Assembly: GCF_023161665.1 (NCBI RefSeq)
Contig: NZ_JALNTW010000012.1
Location: 62,001 to 126,000, forward strand
Length of the DNA stretch: 64,000 nucleotides
Direction: 5' to 3'
DNA from: Shewanella sp. 1CM18E
GTDB taxonomy: Bacteria > Pseudomonadota > Gammaproteobacteria > Enterobacterales > Shewanellaceae
Position 1 is the first letter of the stretch; each line of letters begins with the position of its first letter. The notes under the pieces are model-generated. The model did no database searches, was not told the origin of the DNA, and worked only from the letters and a program-made list of their open reading frames with translations. Made by a program: the position numbers and the translations under genes. This document shows, piece by piece, positions 26,559 to 36,062 of the stretch.

Positions 26559-27203
26559 ATGAAAAATATCAATAACCAAAGCAATCATCACGAGCAAAAC
26601 ATCATTCCAGTCCACTCGAATGCAACGCTGCTTAAAGCCAGTCTTTGTGCAGGAATAATCGGCACAATTGTACTGGTTACCGCTATTTTACCCGCTGAAT
26701 ACAACATAGACCCGACAGGAATAGGTAAAGCCATGGGACTGACCAAGATTGCCGAAGCGGCACAAGCAGACCCAAGCCCGATCTCTTTAGTATCAGCTGA
26801 AAACCCTACCCCTAGCGCTAATACATTAGCGATTGCTCTTGCACCGACGGTAAGTGAAATAAAGCAAGCAAGAGCGCAAGAGCCTGGCATGCGCCAAGAT
26901 AAAGTCGATATTGTTATCCCTGCCGGTAAAGGCTTGGAATACAAGTTTTTACTCAATCAAGGCAAGCATTTGGAGTACGACTGGCGTACCGATGGCGGCG
27001 AGCTATTTTTTGATTTTCATGGCGAACCACAAGGTGATAGCACCGGATTTTACGAAAGCTTTGCGATTACGACAGCCAGTAAAATGCAGGGCACACTGAC
27101 CACACCGTTTTCTGGCTCACACGGTTGGTATTGGAAAAACAAAACGAACCAACCTATTACGGTAACCTTATCCACCAAAGGCGCTTATATAATTAAGGGG
27201 TAA
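26559..27203 (+). CDS. Membrane-anchored periplasmic protein next to HupE
   Basis: The 214-residue protein has one membrane segment (about residues 28-48, CAGIIGTIVLVTAILPAEYN), a variable linker and a periplasmic beta-rich domain (about 115-214) with KVDIVIPAGKGLEYKFLLNQG, YDWRTDGGELFFDFHGEP and GSHGWYWKN. The aromatic and His-rich residues of that domain are conserved-looking. Genes of this kind are regularly found beside HupE/UreJ-like genes. AAGG lies seven bases before the ATG. It probably works in one complex or pathway with the HupE-like protein. Confidence 0.72.
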   Translation: MKNINNQSNHHEQNIIPVHSNATLLKASLCAGIIGTIVLVTAILPAEYNIDPTGIGKAMGLTKIAEAAQADPSPISLVSAENPTPSANTLAIALAPTVSEIKQARAQEPGMRQDKVDIVIPAGKGLEYKFLLNQGKHLEYDWRTDGGELFFDFHGEPQGDSTGFYESFAITTASKMQGTLTTPFSGSHGWYWKNKTNQPITVTLSTKGAYIIKG

Positions 27204-27302
27204 CCCATTTAGTTAAGGGGTGCAAAGTTGTAAGTATCTGGGGTGAATGCTGTTCGAGATATTGGCATTACTTGCTAGATTACCCCTTAAAGCAATCAGC
27301 AA

Positions 27303-27334
27303 AAAGCCCGCAAACACTAGGTTTTGCGGGCTTT
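27303..27334. terminator. Terminator between the anchor-protein and SMR genes
   Basis: AAAGCCCGCAAA (27303-27314) pairs with TTTGCGGGCTTT (27323-27334). It lies between convergent genes and can work on both strands, although the plus-strand T-run is short. Confidence 0.75.
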
Positions 27335-27362
27335 CATTGATTTTACATTACTAAGCTTATCG

Positions 27363-27689
27363 CTAATGAGCATGACCTTGTGAAAAGTTAATCATCATGA
27401 CACCTGCTGCCACCAGCACCATGCCAACCCAGGCCGTCATATCCAAATGTTCGCGATAAAATAGTGCTGAGATTAATGTCACTGACACAATCGCTAAACC
27501 GGCCCATAAAGCATGCACCACACCAACTGGCATGCCCTTCATTGCTTGGCCTAAAAAGATAAAAGCAGTGAGGTGCCCCAAAATAACCAGCGCCGCTGGT
27601 AAGGGCTTACTAAAACCATCGGTGGCCTTGAGTGCCACATGCGATAACACTTCCGCGACCACACCCAATAAAAGAAAAATCCAGCTCAT
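27363..27689 (-). CDS. SMR-family small multidrug transporter, EmrE-like
   Basis: The 108-residue protein has four membrane segments and the conserved membrane glutamate (in GVVAEVLSHVALKAT, residue 13), plus the conserved Trp in HALWAGLAIVSVT. Length and motifs match EmrE-type rather than the guanidinium-exporting Gdx type, though the boundary is not sharp. SH in AEVLSHV is unusual for the family. It sits with the formaldehyde genes, and its promoter shares a 24-bp block with that of frmA (27803-27826 and 30217-30240), so it may belong to the same regulon. Confidence 0.85.
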   Translation of the reverse strand: MSWIFLLLGVVAEVLSHVALKATDGFSKPLPAALVILGHLTAFIFLGQAMKGMPVGVVHALWAGLAIVSVTLISALFYREHLDMTAWVGMVLVAAGVMMINFSQGHAH

Positions 27690-27802
27690 GCTATTACCTT
27701 GTTATTTGCTCTGCAAAGTTCTGTTTGCAAAGAGGTTTAAATCAATAAAGCTATTATATTCATCTGGGTAATATTGATAATCACCATAAAGTACAAATGA
27801 CT

Positions 27803-27826
27803 TTTACCCTTAGGTAATAATCTTTT
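27803..27826 (-). promoter_or_regulatory. Putative LysR-type operator upstream of the SMR gene
   Basis: The core is TTACC-CTTA-GGTAA (27804-27817), followed by TAATCTTTT. The 24-bp block matches the one upstream of frmA (30217-30240) at 21 positions, differing only in the spacer. Its near edge is 115 bp from the SMR start codon; the frmA copy is 114 bp from the frmA start codon. Confidence 0.6.
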
Positions 27827-27838
27827 TTAAGGCAATAA

Positions 27839-27864
27839 AAAAGCTGCCGTTACAGGCAGCTTTT
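27839..27864. terminator. Terminator downstream of fghA
   Basis: AAAAGCTGCC (27839-27848) pairs with GGCAGCTTTT (27855-27864). On the minus strand it ends the fghA transcript beyond the duplicated tail. Confidence 0.75.
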
Positions 27865-27897
27865 AAGTCAGTATCTCAGCGCAGAATCGCGTGTCCT

Positions 27898-27961
27898 TAA
27901 TCGATGACTAGTCTATTTAGCCAAGTGCTCAGCATGAAAACGCAGGTGGTTTTCGATAAAG
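27898..27961 (-). repeat. Second copy of the fghA 3' end, in frame downstream
   Basis: The 64 bp at 27898-27961 match 28024-28087 at 62 positions. The repeat covers the last 15 or so codons of fghA, its stop codon and 15 bp beyond. The second copy lies exactly 126 bp (42 codons) downstream and is in the same frame: after the fghA stop codon (28039-28041), 41 open codons lead to FIENHLRFHAEHLAK and a second TAG (27913-27915). The codons before the repeat diverge from fghA (GEIANGDYFPLFIN). It is probably a remnant of a second esterase copy or a tandem duplication. Confidence 0.8.
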
Positions 27962-28038
27962 TTAATGAATAGAGGGAAGTAATCACCATTTGCTATCTCT
28001 CCCTCTAAAGTCACACACTGCTCTAATCGATGACTAGT

Positions 28039-28878
28039 CTATTTAGCCAAGTGCTCAGCATGGAAACGCAGATGGTTTTCGATAAAGCTAGAGATGAAGT
28101 AATAGCTATGATCGAAACCTTCTTGCATGTTGAGCGTTAGCGGATAGCCGCTTACCTTAGCTGCAGCCTCTAGCACTTCAGGCTTTAGCTGCTCGATAAG
28201 AAAATCATCAGCCTCACCTTGATCCACTAATGCAGGGACAAACTCCGTTGCTTGACGCATAAGTAAGCTAGCATCGTATTCAGCCCAAGTTGTGGTATCA
28301 CGGCCTAAGTAAGCGGTGAATGCCTTTTTACCCCAAGGGCAATTAACTGGATTAGCAATCGGGCTGAATGCCGATACTGATTGATATGCTTCTGGGTTAC
28401 GCATTGCAATGACAAGTGCACCGTGACCGCCCATCGAGTGCCCCGCAATTGAGCGTTTATCGCTAACCGGGAACATAGATTCAATCAACTGTGGCAATTC
28501 ATTTACCACATAATCATACATGCGGTAATGACGGTTCCATGGTGCTTGAGTCGCGTTAACGTAGAAACCAGCACCCTTACCTAAATCGTAACCGGCATCG
28601 TCGGCAACATCGTCACCACGCGGGCTAGTATCTGGCGCAACAATCGCAATACCAAGCTCTGCAGCCATACGCTGAGCGCCGGCTTTTTGCATAAAGTTTT
28701 CATCGGTACAGGTTAAACCTGACAGCCAATAAAGCACTGGCACTTTTTTACCATTTGACGCTTGAGGCGGTAAATAAATGGCAAATCGCATGGCGCAATT
28801 AAGGGTTTTAGAATGATGGCTGTATTGTTTGTGCCAACCGCCAAAGCTCTTATTTACACTGATATTTTCAACGGTCAT
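28039..28878 (-). CDS. fghA: S-formylglutathione hydrolase
   Basis: The 279-residue esterase D-type hydrolase has the nucleophile motif GHSMGGHGA (about residues 146-154) and a late catalytic histidine in FDHSYYF (near residue 258); both fit the family, which is normally 275-285 residues. It splits S-formylglutathione to formate and glutathione, the second step of glutathione-dependent formaldehyde removal, in the cytoplasm. The gene for the first step, frmA, lies 95 bp upstream with a terminator-like hairpin between, so fghA is probably expressed at a lower level or from its own promoter. Confidence 0.93.
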   Translation of the reverse strand: MTVENISVNKSFGGWHKQYSHHSKTLNCAMRFAIYLPPQASNGKKVPVLYWLSGLTCTDENFMQKAGAQRMAAELGIAIVAPDTSPRGDDVADDAGYDLGKGAGFYVNATQAPWNRHYRMYDYVVNELPQLIESMFPVSDKRSIAGHSMGGHGALVIAMRNPEAYQSVSAFSPIANPVNCPWGKKAFTAYLGRDTTTWAEYDASLLMRQATEFVPALVDQGEADDFLIEQLKPEVLEAAAKVSGYPLTLNMQEGFDHSYYFISSFIENHLRFHAEHLAK

Positions 28879-28934
28879 TTAATACCGACTCCTATAAATT
28901 TGTGACATCGAGAGTCATTAACTCTCTTAAAAAA

Positions 28935-28956
28935 ACAAGCGCCCGAAAGCGCTTGT
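28935..28956 (-). terminator. Hairpin between frmA and fghA
   Basis: ACAAGCGC (28935-28942) pairs with GCGCTTGT (28949-28956) around CCGAAA. On the minus strand a run of seven T follows, so it should stop part of the transcription from frmA before fghA. Confidence 0.75.
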
Positions 28957-28973
28957 TGTTTTGTACTACTGAA

Positions 28974-30113
<1,140 letters not shown>

Positions 30114-30216
30114 CTACTTTTATTAAACTCTAAATTACGGTGTGTCACCGCAGTGGGTATGGAAAGATTATAACTACCTGTTAGATTTTGATAATCCCAT
30201 CAATAGGTAATTTACC

Positions 30217-30240
30217 TTTACCATATGGTAATAATCTTTT
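30217..30240 (-). promoter_or_regulatory. Putative LysR-type operator upstream of frmA
   Basis: TTACC-ATAT-GGTAA (30218-30231) is a perfect 14-bp palindrome, followed by TAATCTTTT as at the SMR promoter. A second pair GGTAA-T-TTACC (30206-30216) abuts it, giving two potential half-site sets, as expected for LysR recognition and activation sites. The core starts 114 bp upstream of the frmA start codon. Confidence 0.65.
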
Positions 30241-30340
30241 GGAAATTGCTTCATTCTTTACAGAAGCAGTTTTAAAACATATGCCTTAAAGGCGGTGCTA
30301 AGCGTGTTACTGCTTAGCACCATTTGATACAGCTGGTTAT

Positions 30341-30607
30341 TTAACGTAACTGGCTATCTTTACTGCCGCGGCGATTAAACAGATGTTGCTTCGCCTGGCT
30401 GTTATCGATTTCATTCTGACAATGAATACAGAGTCGAACACCTGGCACAGCTACTCTTCTCGCCTCAGGGATCGTTTCGCCGCATTCTTCACAATGCTGT
30501 AAACTAATACCGTCACGCAGTCGACTTCTTGCCTGTGCAACTGCGTCTTCGACGCTACTGTCGATTTGGTCTTGTATTGCACCATCTCTAGACCATCCAC
30601 CCGCCAT
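30341..30607 (-). CDS. DksA/TraR-type C4 zinc-finger protein
   Basis: The 88-residue protein ends with the four-Cys zinc finger CEECGETIPEARR...CIHC (about residues 40-64), as in YbiI and TraR. Its N-terminal half is helical and charged. These small DksA relatives may bind RNA polymerase, but this type is not characterised. I start at the ATG 30605-30607 (MAGGWSRDG), with AGAGG seven bases upstream; a longer frame to 30670 adds a non-conserved stretch. Its place in the formaldehyde locus may be accidental. Confidence 0.8.
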   Translation of the reverse strand: MAGGWSRDGAIQDQIDSSVEDAVAQARSRLRDGISLQHCEECGETIPEARRVAVPGVRLCIHCQNEIDNSQAKQHLFNRRGSKDSQLR

Positions 30608-30838
30608 ATTGATACCTCTGCATGACAATTGTGTTGCCCAATAAATGATAAAGACAAATGGCTTATCCAATTGGCAGCCATTAACCTATAGTTGAAGTCT
30701 GCTCTTTAGTCGACATAGGCTAAAGACTCATGAGTGATTAACGCTATTTATCAATATCCAATAATCACTGCTCGACTCGATGGATGTATTATATTTATTT
30801 CTTATAAGATGATAATTAGCGTAAATAGCAAATATCTT

Positions 30839-30852
30839 TTACCATACAGTAA
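30839..30852 (+). promoter_or_regulatory. Third copy of the TTACC-N4-GGTAA-like motif, before lysR
   Basis: TTACC-ATAC-AGTAA lies 34-47 bp upstream of the lysR start codon. One base in the second arm differs from the perfect motif. It would fit autorepression, the usual mode for LysR genes. Confidence 0.5.
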
Positions 30853-30885
30853 AAATAGTTGGTTCAACCCCCATAAGGAAGCTGC

Positions 30886-31755
30886 ATGTTTAATTGGGAA
30901 GGTGTAAGTGAGTTCGTCGCCGTTGCTGAAGCAGAGAGCTTTACTAAGGCATCACAACGATTAGGTATATCGACAGCCCAAGTTAGCCGGCAAATCAGCG
31001 CACTAGAAACACGACTTGCATCGAAATTATTTCATCGCACCACCCGAAAGGTGTCAGTAACAGAAGTGGGTCGCATCTATTATCAACATTGCCGCCAAGT
31101 ACTCGATGGTTTAGAGGAAGCCGAACGCGCCATCACCAATTTGCAAACCAGCCCACGTGGGCTACTTAAAATTACTGCCCCTGTGACCTATGGTGAAATG
31201 ACCATTGCGCCGTTAATTAATGATTTTGCAGCGCTCTACCCCGAGCTTGAGGTGAAGCTTAATCTCACTAATCAAAAGTTAGACTTAGTTGATGAAGGTT
31301 ACGATCTGGCCATTCGACTTGGGCATCTAGAAGATTCCAGCATGATGGCCAAAAAGCTTAGCAGTCGTACCCAATATGTTTGTGCATCACCTAGCTATAT
31401 ATCTACTTATGGCATTCCACATTCATTATCAGAGCTTGATCAACACAACTGCTTAATTGGCACCATGGATTATTGGCGCTTTCAAGAGAATGGCAAAGCC
31501 CGTAATGTTCGGGTCAAAGGCAGCTTGAGCTGTAATAGTGGTCATGCATTAGTAGATGCGGCCATTAAAGGTATTGGTATAGTGCAGCTGCCGGACTATT
31601 ACGTACTGCCCTATATCGAAGCCGGCGAGCTCACGGCATTGCTGGAACAAAACCGTCAACCCGAAGAAGGGATTTGGGCGTTATATCCACAAAACCGCCA
31701 CCTTTCACCTAAAGTGCGTATGTTGCTCGAACACTTAAGCGCGGGTTTAAAGTAA
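30886..31755 (+). CDS. LysR-family regulator, probably of formaldehyde detoxification
   Basis: The 289-residue protein has the LysR helix-turn-helix (FVAVAEAESFTKASQRLGISTAQVSRQISALE, residues 10-41) and a CrgA-type substrate-binding half with ITAPVTYGEM and DLAIRLGHLEDSSM. It lies upstream of and divergent to the zinc-finger gene and frmA. LysR genes are common next to glutathione-dependent formaldehyde genes. Its own promoter and those of frmA and the SMR gene carry the same TTACC-N4-GGTAA core, which makes a small regulon likely. Effector unknown. Confidence 0.88.
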   Translation: MFNWEGVSEFVAVAEAESFTKASQRLGISTAQVSRQISALETRLASKLFHRTTRKVSVTEVGRIYYQHCRQVLDGLEEAERAITNLQTSPRGLLKITAPVTYGEMTIAPLINDFAALYPELEVKLNLTNQKLDLVDEGYDLAIRLGHLEDSSMMAKKLSSRTQYVCASPSYISTYGIPHSLSELDQHNCLIGTMDYWRFQENGKARNVRVKGSLSCNSGHALVDAAIKGIGIVQLPDYYVLPYIEAGELTALLEQNRQPEEGIWALYPQNRHLSPKVRMLLEHLSAGLK

Positions 31756-31803
31756 TCTAAATAAATAACAGCCAGGCTCATATCTCCGTACTCTCAAAAA
31801 CAA

Positions 31804-31838
31804 AAAACGAGTCAAAACTGATAGTTTCGACTCGTTTT
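31804..31838. terminator. Bidirectional terminator between lysR and the large lipoprotein gene
   Basis: AAAACGAGTC (31804-31813) pairs with GACTCGTTTT (31829-31838); inner bases AAAC/GTTT extend the stem. It serves the convergent genes on both sides. Confidence 0.8.
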
Positions 31839-31916
31839 GTAAATTATAGCTTTATAGCAATTTTATTGAGAGTAAATGCGCTCGAGATATTAAGCAATAA
31901 AACAAGCTATCAGCAT

Positions 31917-34412
31917 TTACTTCAAAACAACTGCATCTCTATTGTTTAGTGACTTGACTGATAATGCAGATTCTTTTTGCATTTTCGCAGTAGGAGCATT
32001 TACAGAGAGCAATCCAAGATTAATGGTATTTTGCCACTCTGCTTGCCAATCGCTCAAATCCTTGTTTTTAATGACGTTAATACGTGGAAAAATAAGTTGT
32101 CCGTACTCATTATCCTCAATAATACCGTTATTATTAATATCCCAGCCCCGAGTTTCATGCTCCAAAACTAAAGCTCGACCTTGGTCATCTACAGAAATAA
32201 CTTCCCAAGTGCGGTGCCTTTCGGACCAATCTAGTGATTGCATTAAGTTGACATTCCGTCCAGCTTGACTCCATGTCCAACTATCATCACCTAAATAAAA
32301 ATACCCAATACCGTTACCTATACCTTCCCAATCATCTTCAGCAGTTACACCATAAATTCCTCGGTTTAATGTGCCATCCTGATTGAACTTATAACCCCAA
32401 AGGTTTTCTAACTTTAACTTGTCACCATCCCATTGCTGCTGAATACTCCCATTAATATAAGCTATTTGAGCATTTGGTAGGCTAGTGACTAAATTATTCG
32501 TTAACCGCCCATAACTATTATCAAATTTAGCAATCTGTCTCGCTAAAACCAGCTCGAGCTTATTATCCACCCACTTTTCAATCTGAGCTAAGTGACCTTT
32601 ACCCTCAGTTTTTACCGGAGTAAATTTATAAACAACATTACCACTCGTTAATGCTAAAACACCTTCAGTTAGTGATGCTTCAAACTGCTGACTGGATATT
32701 CTAGCGGTTGCTGAAGATCCTGAAATCGTAACAAAATCAGCCATTAAAGAGGTGAATTCAACCTGGTTGTAGGCGCTGACCACTGTGTTTTCAAGCTCCA
32801 ATACCCAGCTACCTTCTATATCTGCAAGCATTTTTCCATCAAAAGCACTTTCAGGGCTGTGTATCAAAGTCTGGTTATAATAATGCTCATCGGTAACTCT
32901 TGGAGTCGGGTTGGACCATGTCGTTACTGAGTCAGGAAGGTTTAGTTGAGTATACTCTACCTCGTTAACAACTACTTGATAACTAGTTGAGTTACTAGTT
33001 ATTAAACGAGTACTTGAGCTTGCCACACCTGATTCCATATTAAACGTAGGCTCAGTAATTAGCCCTGCATCAGTAGCCTCAATCAGCTCATCAACGACTA
33101 CTTGAGAAAAACCATAATCAACGACCAAAGCTTCATAGGGGTAAGGAATATAATGATAGCTTTTATAAGAATGATTTTGATACTCCACATTCAAATTACC
33201 GTCTACTACAGACCAAGTAAGATCGACCGGAGCAGAGTCATCATGACTACCAAAGTTTTTATATAACTCACCGGAACCATCAGCATTGAAGTTCATTCCC
33301 ATTCCAGAGTGCTGATTCCAACCTTGCTTTGCACCGTATAAAGAAAGCATGGTTTTATTGGCAATTTGCTCACCGCTAAATTGCTCAATCACATTCTCAT
33401 CAGTGACAGTCTCTTCAATCGCTTCCTCTAATGCAGCAACATAAGCCTGAGTGAGCTCTCCATGCGCATCAACATGATTATTTGTCACTAAATAAGCTTG
33501 AATAGCTTCACTGGTATCTATTCCACCTTCTGCTGCTTCAGCATCTAGCTCTAATATAGATAAAACAGTTTCGCCTTCTGGGATCTCGAAATTGGCATTA
33601 TCAACCAATAACTTAATGAAAGCCGATGTTTGAACTAATTCCTCGGGCGATACTTCGCTCGCTAACTGGTTAAACTGCAGCTCAGTTGTGATTTCACCAC
33701 TTTCTGAACGGTCCTCAGCTAACAAATAATTAGCAGTAGATACGTGCGTAACATTAGTTAAGTTTTTTTCTTCATTGGTTAAATGGCGCTCTTCACCCGC
33801 CTTGGTTAGCAAAGTACTTGTTTGCCCTACGATCGCTACTAATTCAACGCTTTCTTGCTCCTGCTCGGCACTGCCTTTGGCATTGATAAGCACAAGCGCA
33901 GACATGTCATTAATAGTGATTGGCAACGAATAATTACCGTTGCTATCGGCCTCAACTTCAAACAAGTCATCGCCAATAGCAATTGAAACCAATGCATTAG
34001 CAATAGGTGAATCAGTTACAAGTCCCGATATAGTTAAGGTATGATTAACTGTCACAGCAACTTCTGCGGTAGCCGTCAGTTCACCATCACTAATTTCATA
34101 AGTAAATGAATCTGTAGTTGCAACATTGTTCTCTGGAGTATAAAGCAATTGATTATTAACAATTTCAACGGTACCACTCTCTGGCTGGTTAACCACTGAC
34201 GTAATAGTTAACGTATCACCATCACTATCTGAGTCATTTGCCAGTACATCGAACGTAATCGCTGCATTATTCTGAACCAACAAGTTATCTGCAGCAGCTA
34301 CGGGAGCAGTATTAACAACCGGTTGTGGTGATGTTTCAGAAGATGAGTCACTGCCACCACAACCAGCAAGAATAGCAGCTGCAAGTAACGTTAATGAAAA
34401 GTTTTTTTTCAT
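31917..34412 (-). CDS. Large lipoprotein with a cadherin-like domain, function unknown
   Basis: The 831-residue protein has a lipoprotein signal (LAAAILAGCGG, Cys18) and a Ser-rich linker. At about residues 33-120 is a cadherin-like/VCBS-type repeat (PVAAADNLLVQ...DVLANDSDSDGDTLTITSV, then SFTYEISDGELTATAEVAVTV). About residues 125-190 form a second small beta domain (ISGLVTDSPIANALVSIAIG). The rest is acidic and unassigned, with some W-rich strands near the C-terminus (LWGYKFNQDGTL, DSWTWSQAGRNVNLM). It is probably on the cell surface or in the outer membrane. Single-gene unit; role unknown. Confidence 0.75.
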   Translation of the reverse strand: MKKNFSLTLLAAAILAGCGGSDSSSETSPQPVVNTAPVAAADNLLVQNNAAITFDVLANDSDSDGDTLTITSVVNQPESGTVEIVNNQLLYTPENNVATTDSFTYEISDGELTATAEVAVTVNHTLTISGLVTDSPIANALVSIAIGDDLFEVEADSNGNYSLPITINDMSALVLINAKGSAEQEQESVELVAIVGQTSTLLTKAGEERHLTNEEKNLTNVTHVSTANYLLAEDRSESGEITTELQFNQLASEVSPEELVQTSAFIKLLVDNANFEIPEGETVLSILELDAEAAEGGIDTSEAIQAYLVTNNHVDAHGELTQAYVAALEEAIEETVTDENVIEQFSGEQIANKTMLSLYGAKQGWNQHSGMGMNFNADGSGELYKNFGSHDDSAPVDLTWSVVDGNLNVEYQNHSYKSYHYIPYPYEALVVDYGFSQVVVDELIEATDAGLITEPTFNMESGVASSSTRLITSNSTSYQVVVNEVEYTQLNLPDSVTTWSNPTPRVTDEHYYNQTLIHSPESAFDGKMLADIEGSWVLELENTVVSAYNQVEFTSLMADFVTISGSSATARISSQQFEASLTEGVLALTSGNVVYKFTPVKTEGKGHLAQIEKWVDNKLELVLARQIAKFDNSYGRLTNNLVTSLPNAQIAYINGSIQQQWDGDKLKLENLWGYKFNQDGTLNRGIYGVTAEDDWEGIGNGIGYFYLGDDSWTWSQAGRNVNLMQSLDWSERHRTWEVISVDDQGRALVLEHETRGWDINNNGIIEDNEYGQLIFPRINVIKNKDLSDWQAEWQNTINLGLLSVNAPTAKMQKESALSVKSLNNRDAVVLK

Positions 34413-34853
34413 TTTAAGTCCTTTTATATATTTTGAATTCCTTTCCTACACCCCCGACGAAACATAGGATTGCGGCATCATTCTATTTACACAAAAGAAA
34501 CATTTCAACATGCAAGTCGCATTTAATTCACTGGAGAATCAAAAAACCTTTTAATCAACAAATCTCTAATATTCATCAACTTGTGCAACTACAAAGGTTT
34601 TGCAAAACAAGAAATATCCAAATCTAAGCTCAAAACCTTCTGCATTTTCCTAAGGTAACTACAACACTTATTATTACTGATTGGTAAAAGTAATTTACCT
34701 TTTGAGCCAATTGTTCCAAATACGACGATAACTATAATGAGCGCCATCTAATAGCCCTGCACTCGGTCATACCTTTCGTATCCCCATTCAGTCCCAAGGC
34801 TCATTTCAATTTTCAAATTATGTCTGCATCTGTCGATGCATAGAGGAATTATT
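34413..34853. other. Intergenic region before the flavoprotein gene
   Basis: This 441-bp stretch has no credible gene. It contains GGTAA (34683-34687) and TTACC (34695-34699) arms, distantly like the LysR-type motif of the formaldehyde locus, but the spacing is 7 bp and the order is inverted. The promoters of the two divergent genes should lie here. Confidence 0.5.
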
Positions 34854-36062
34854 ATGTCTCGTATTGTTATTGTTGGCGGTGGAGCTGCAGGTCTTGAAAT
34901 CGCAAGTATGCTAGGTCGTAGTGTGAATAGCCAAGATGAAGTTATTCTGGTTGAAGGTGAAACTCACCATTACTGGAAGCCACGCTTTCATGAAATCGCC
35001 GCTGGCACCTTTGACAGCGATCTCGACACTATTTGTTATTTCAGCCACGGCGCTAAAAATGGCTATATGCATTACCAAGCTTGGATGACTGATGTTAATC
35101 GAGCGGCAAAACAACTAGTCGTACGCAAACCGAATGGCGAAACCGATACGCTAGCTTACGATTACCTCATTATTGCCATTGGCGCGATCAGTAATGACTT
35201 CGCCACCCAAGGCGCAAAAGAGCATTGCTTGTTCTTAGATACACCTCAGCAGGCACGTGATAGCTGGCACCAAATCAGTTCATTACTGCGCTCAGGTAAA
35301 GATTGCACAATTAATATTGTCGGCGCGGGTGCAACAGGGTTAGAGCTTGCTGCGGAACTAGCTAAGGTCAGCGCTGAGCTTAGCGAAAACCCTTATGCTG
35401 CATGGCTTAACATTAACTTGATTGAAGCGGCCAATAGAGTGCTACCCAATGGCCCGGTGAAAATGTCTGAACAAGCTTTATTAAGACTTGAAAAGTATCA
35501 AATCAATGTAATGCTTAATACCCGTATTGCCAGTGTTGAAGCGGATCGTATGACCACCAGCGACGGTCAAGTGCTTAATGCCGATGTACAATTTTGGGCG
35601 GCTGGCATTAAAGCCCCTGACTGGTTAAAAGAGATTGGCGGATTGCAAAGTAATTCACTTAACCAATTAGTGGTTGAGCAAACGCTAGCAACCACATTTG
35701 ATTCATCGATTTTTGCACTCGGTGATTGCGCTGCCATTCCACAAGTAGATGGCAGCCAAGTTCCGCCAAAAGCTCAGGCCGCTAACCGTGCAGCTGTGCA
35801 TTTGGCAAAAAATTTAGTCGCTCACTTAAAGGGCAAACCACTCAAACCATTCGTCTACAACGATGGCGGCATGGTGGTCGCTATCGGCCATAACTTTGCT
35901 ATTAGCACCATGATGAACGACAGATTGATCTTAAAGGGCCGCTTAGTGCGCCGCCTATACGATACGATTTTCCGCTTACATCAAAAAACCGTTAGCGGCT
36001 ATTTAGCTATGTCACGTTTGATTATTTTCAAACGCTTAAAGTGCTTATTTAAACCCGCTTAG
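34854..36062 (+). CDS. ndh: Type II NADH dehydrogenase-like FAD flavoprotein
   Basis: The 402-residue protein has the FAD-binding fold (RIVIVGGGAAGLEIASMLGR, residues 3-22), the NAD-binding glycine motif (INIVGAGATGLELAAELA, about 158-175) and the second FAD motif (FALGDCAAIPQ, about 292-302). A C-terminal amphipathic segment fits peripheral membrane attachment. These fit NDH-2, which passes electrons from NADH to quinone without pumping protons; the length is slightly below E. coli Ndh (434). I start at the ATG 34854 because AGAGGA lies 9 bases before it, and that site is inside the frame from 34836. Confidence 0.8.
   Translation: MSRIVIVGGGAAGLEIASMLGRSVNSQDEVILVEGETHHYWKPRFHEIAAGTFDSDLDTICYFSHGAKNGYMHYQAWMTDVNRAAKQLVVRKPNGETDTLAYDYLIIAIGAISNDFATQGAKEHCLFLDTPQQARDSWHQISSLLRSGKDCTINIVGAGATGLELAAELAKVSAELSENPYAAWLNINLIEAANRVLPNGPVKMSEQALLRLEKYQINVMLNTRIASVEADRMTTSDGQVLNADVQFWAAGIKAPDWLKEIGGLQSNSLNQLVVEQTLATTFDSSIFALGDCAAIPQVDGSQVPPKAQAANRAAVHLAKNLVAHLKGKPLKPFVYNDGGMVVAIGHNFAISTMMNDRLILKGRLVRRLYDTIFRLHQKTVSGYLAMSRLIIFKRLKCLFKPA

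Noticed and set aside
34433..34627. 64-codon plus-strand frame before ndh
   Set aside because: It has no ribosome binding site, no conserved pattern and lies in an AT-rich intergenic region.
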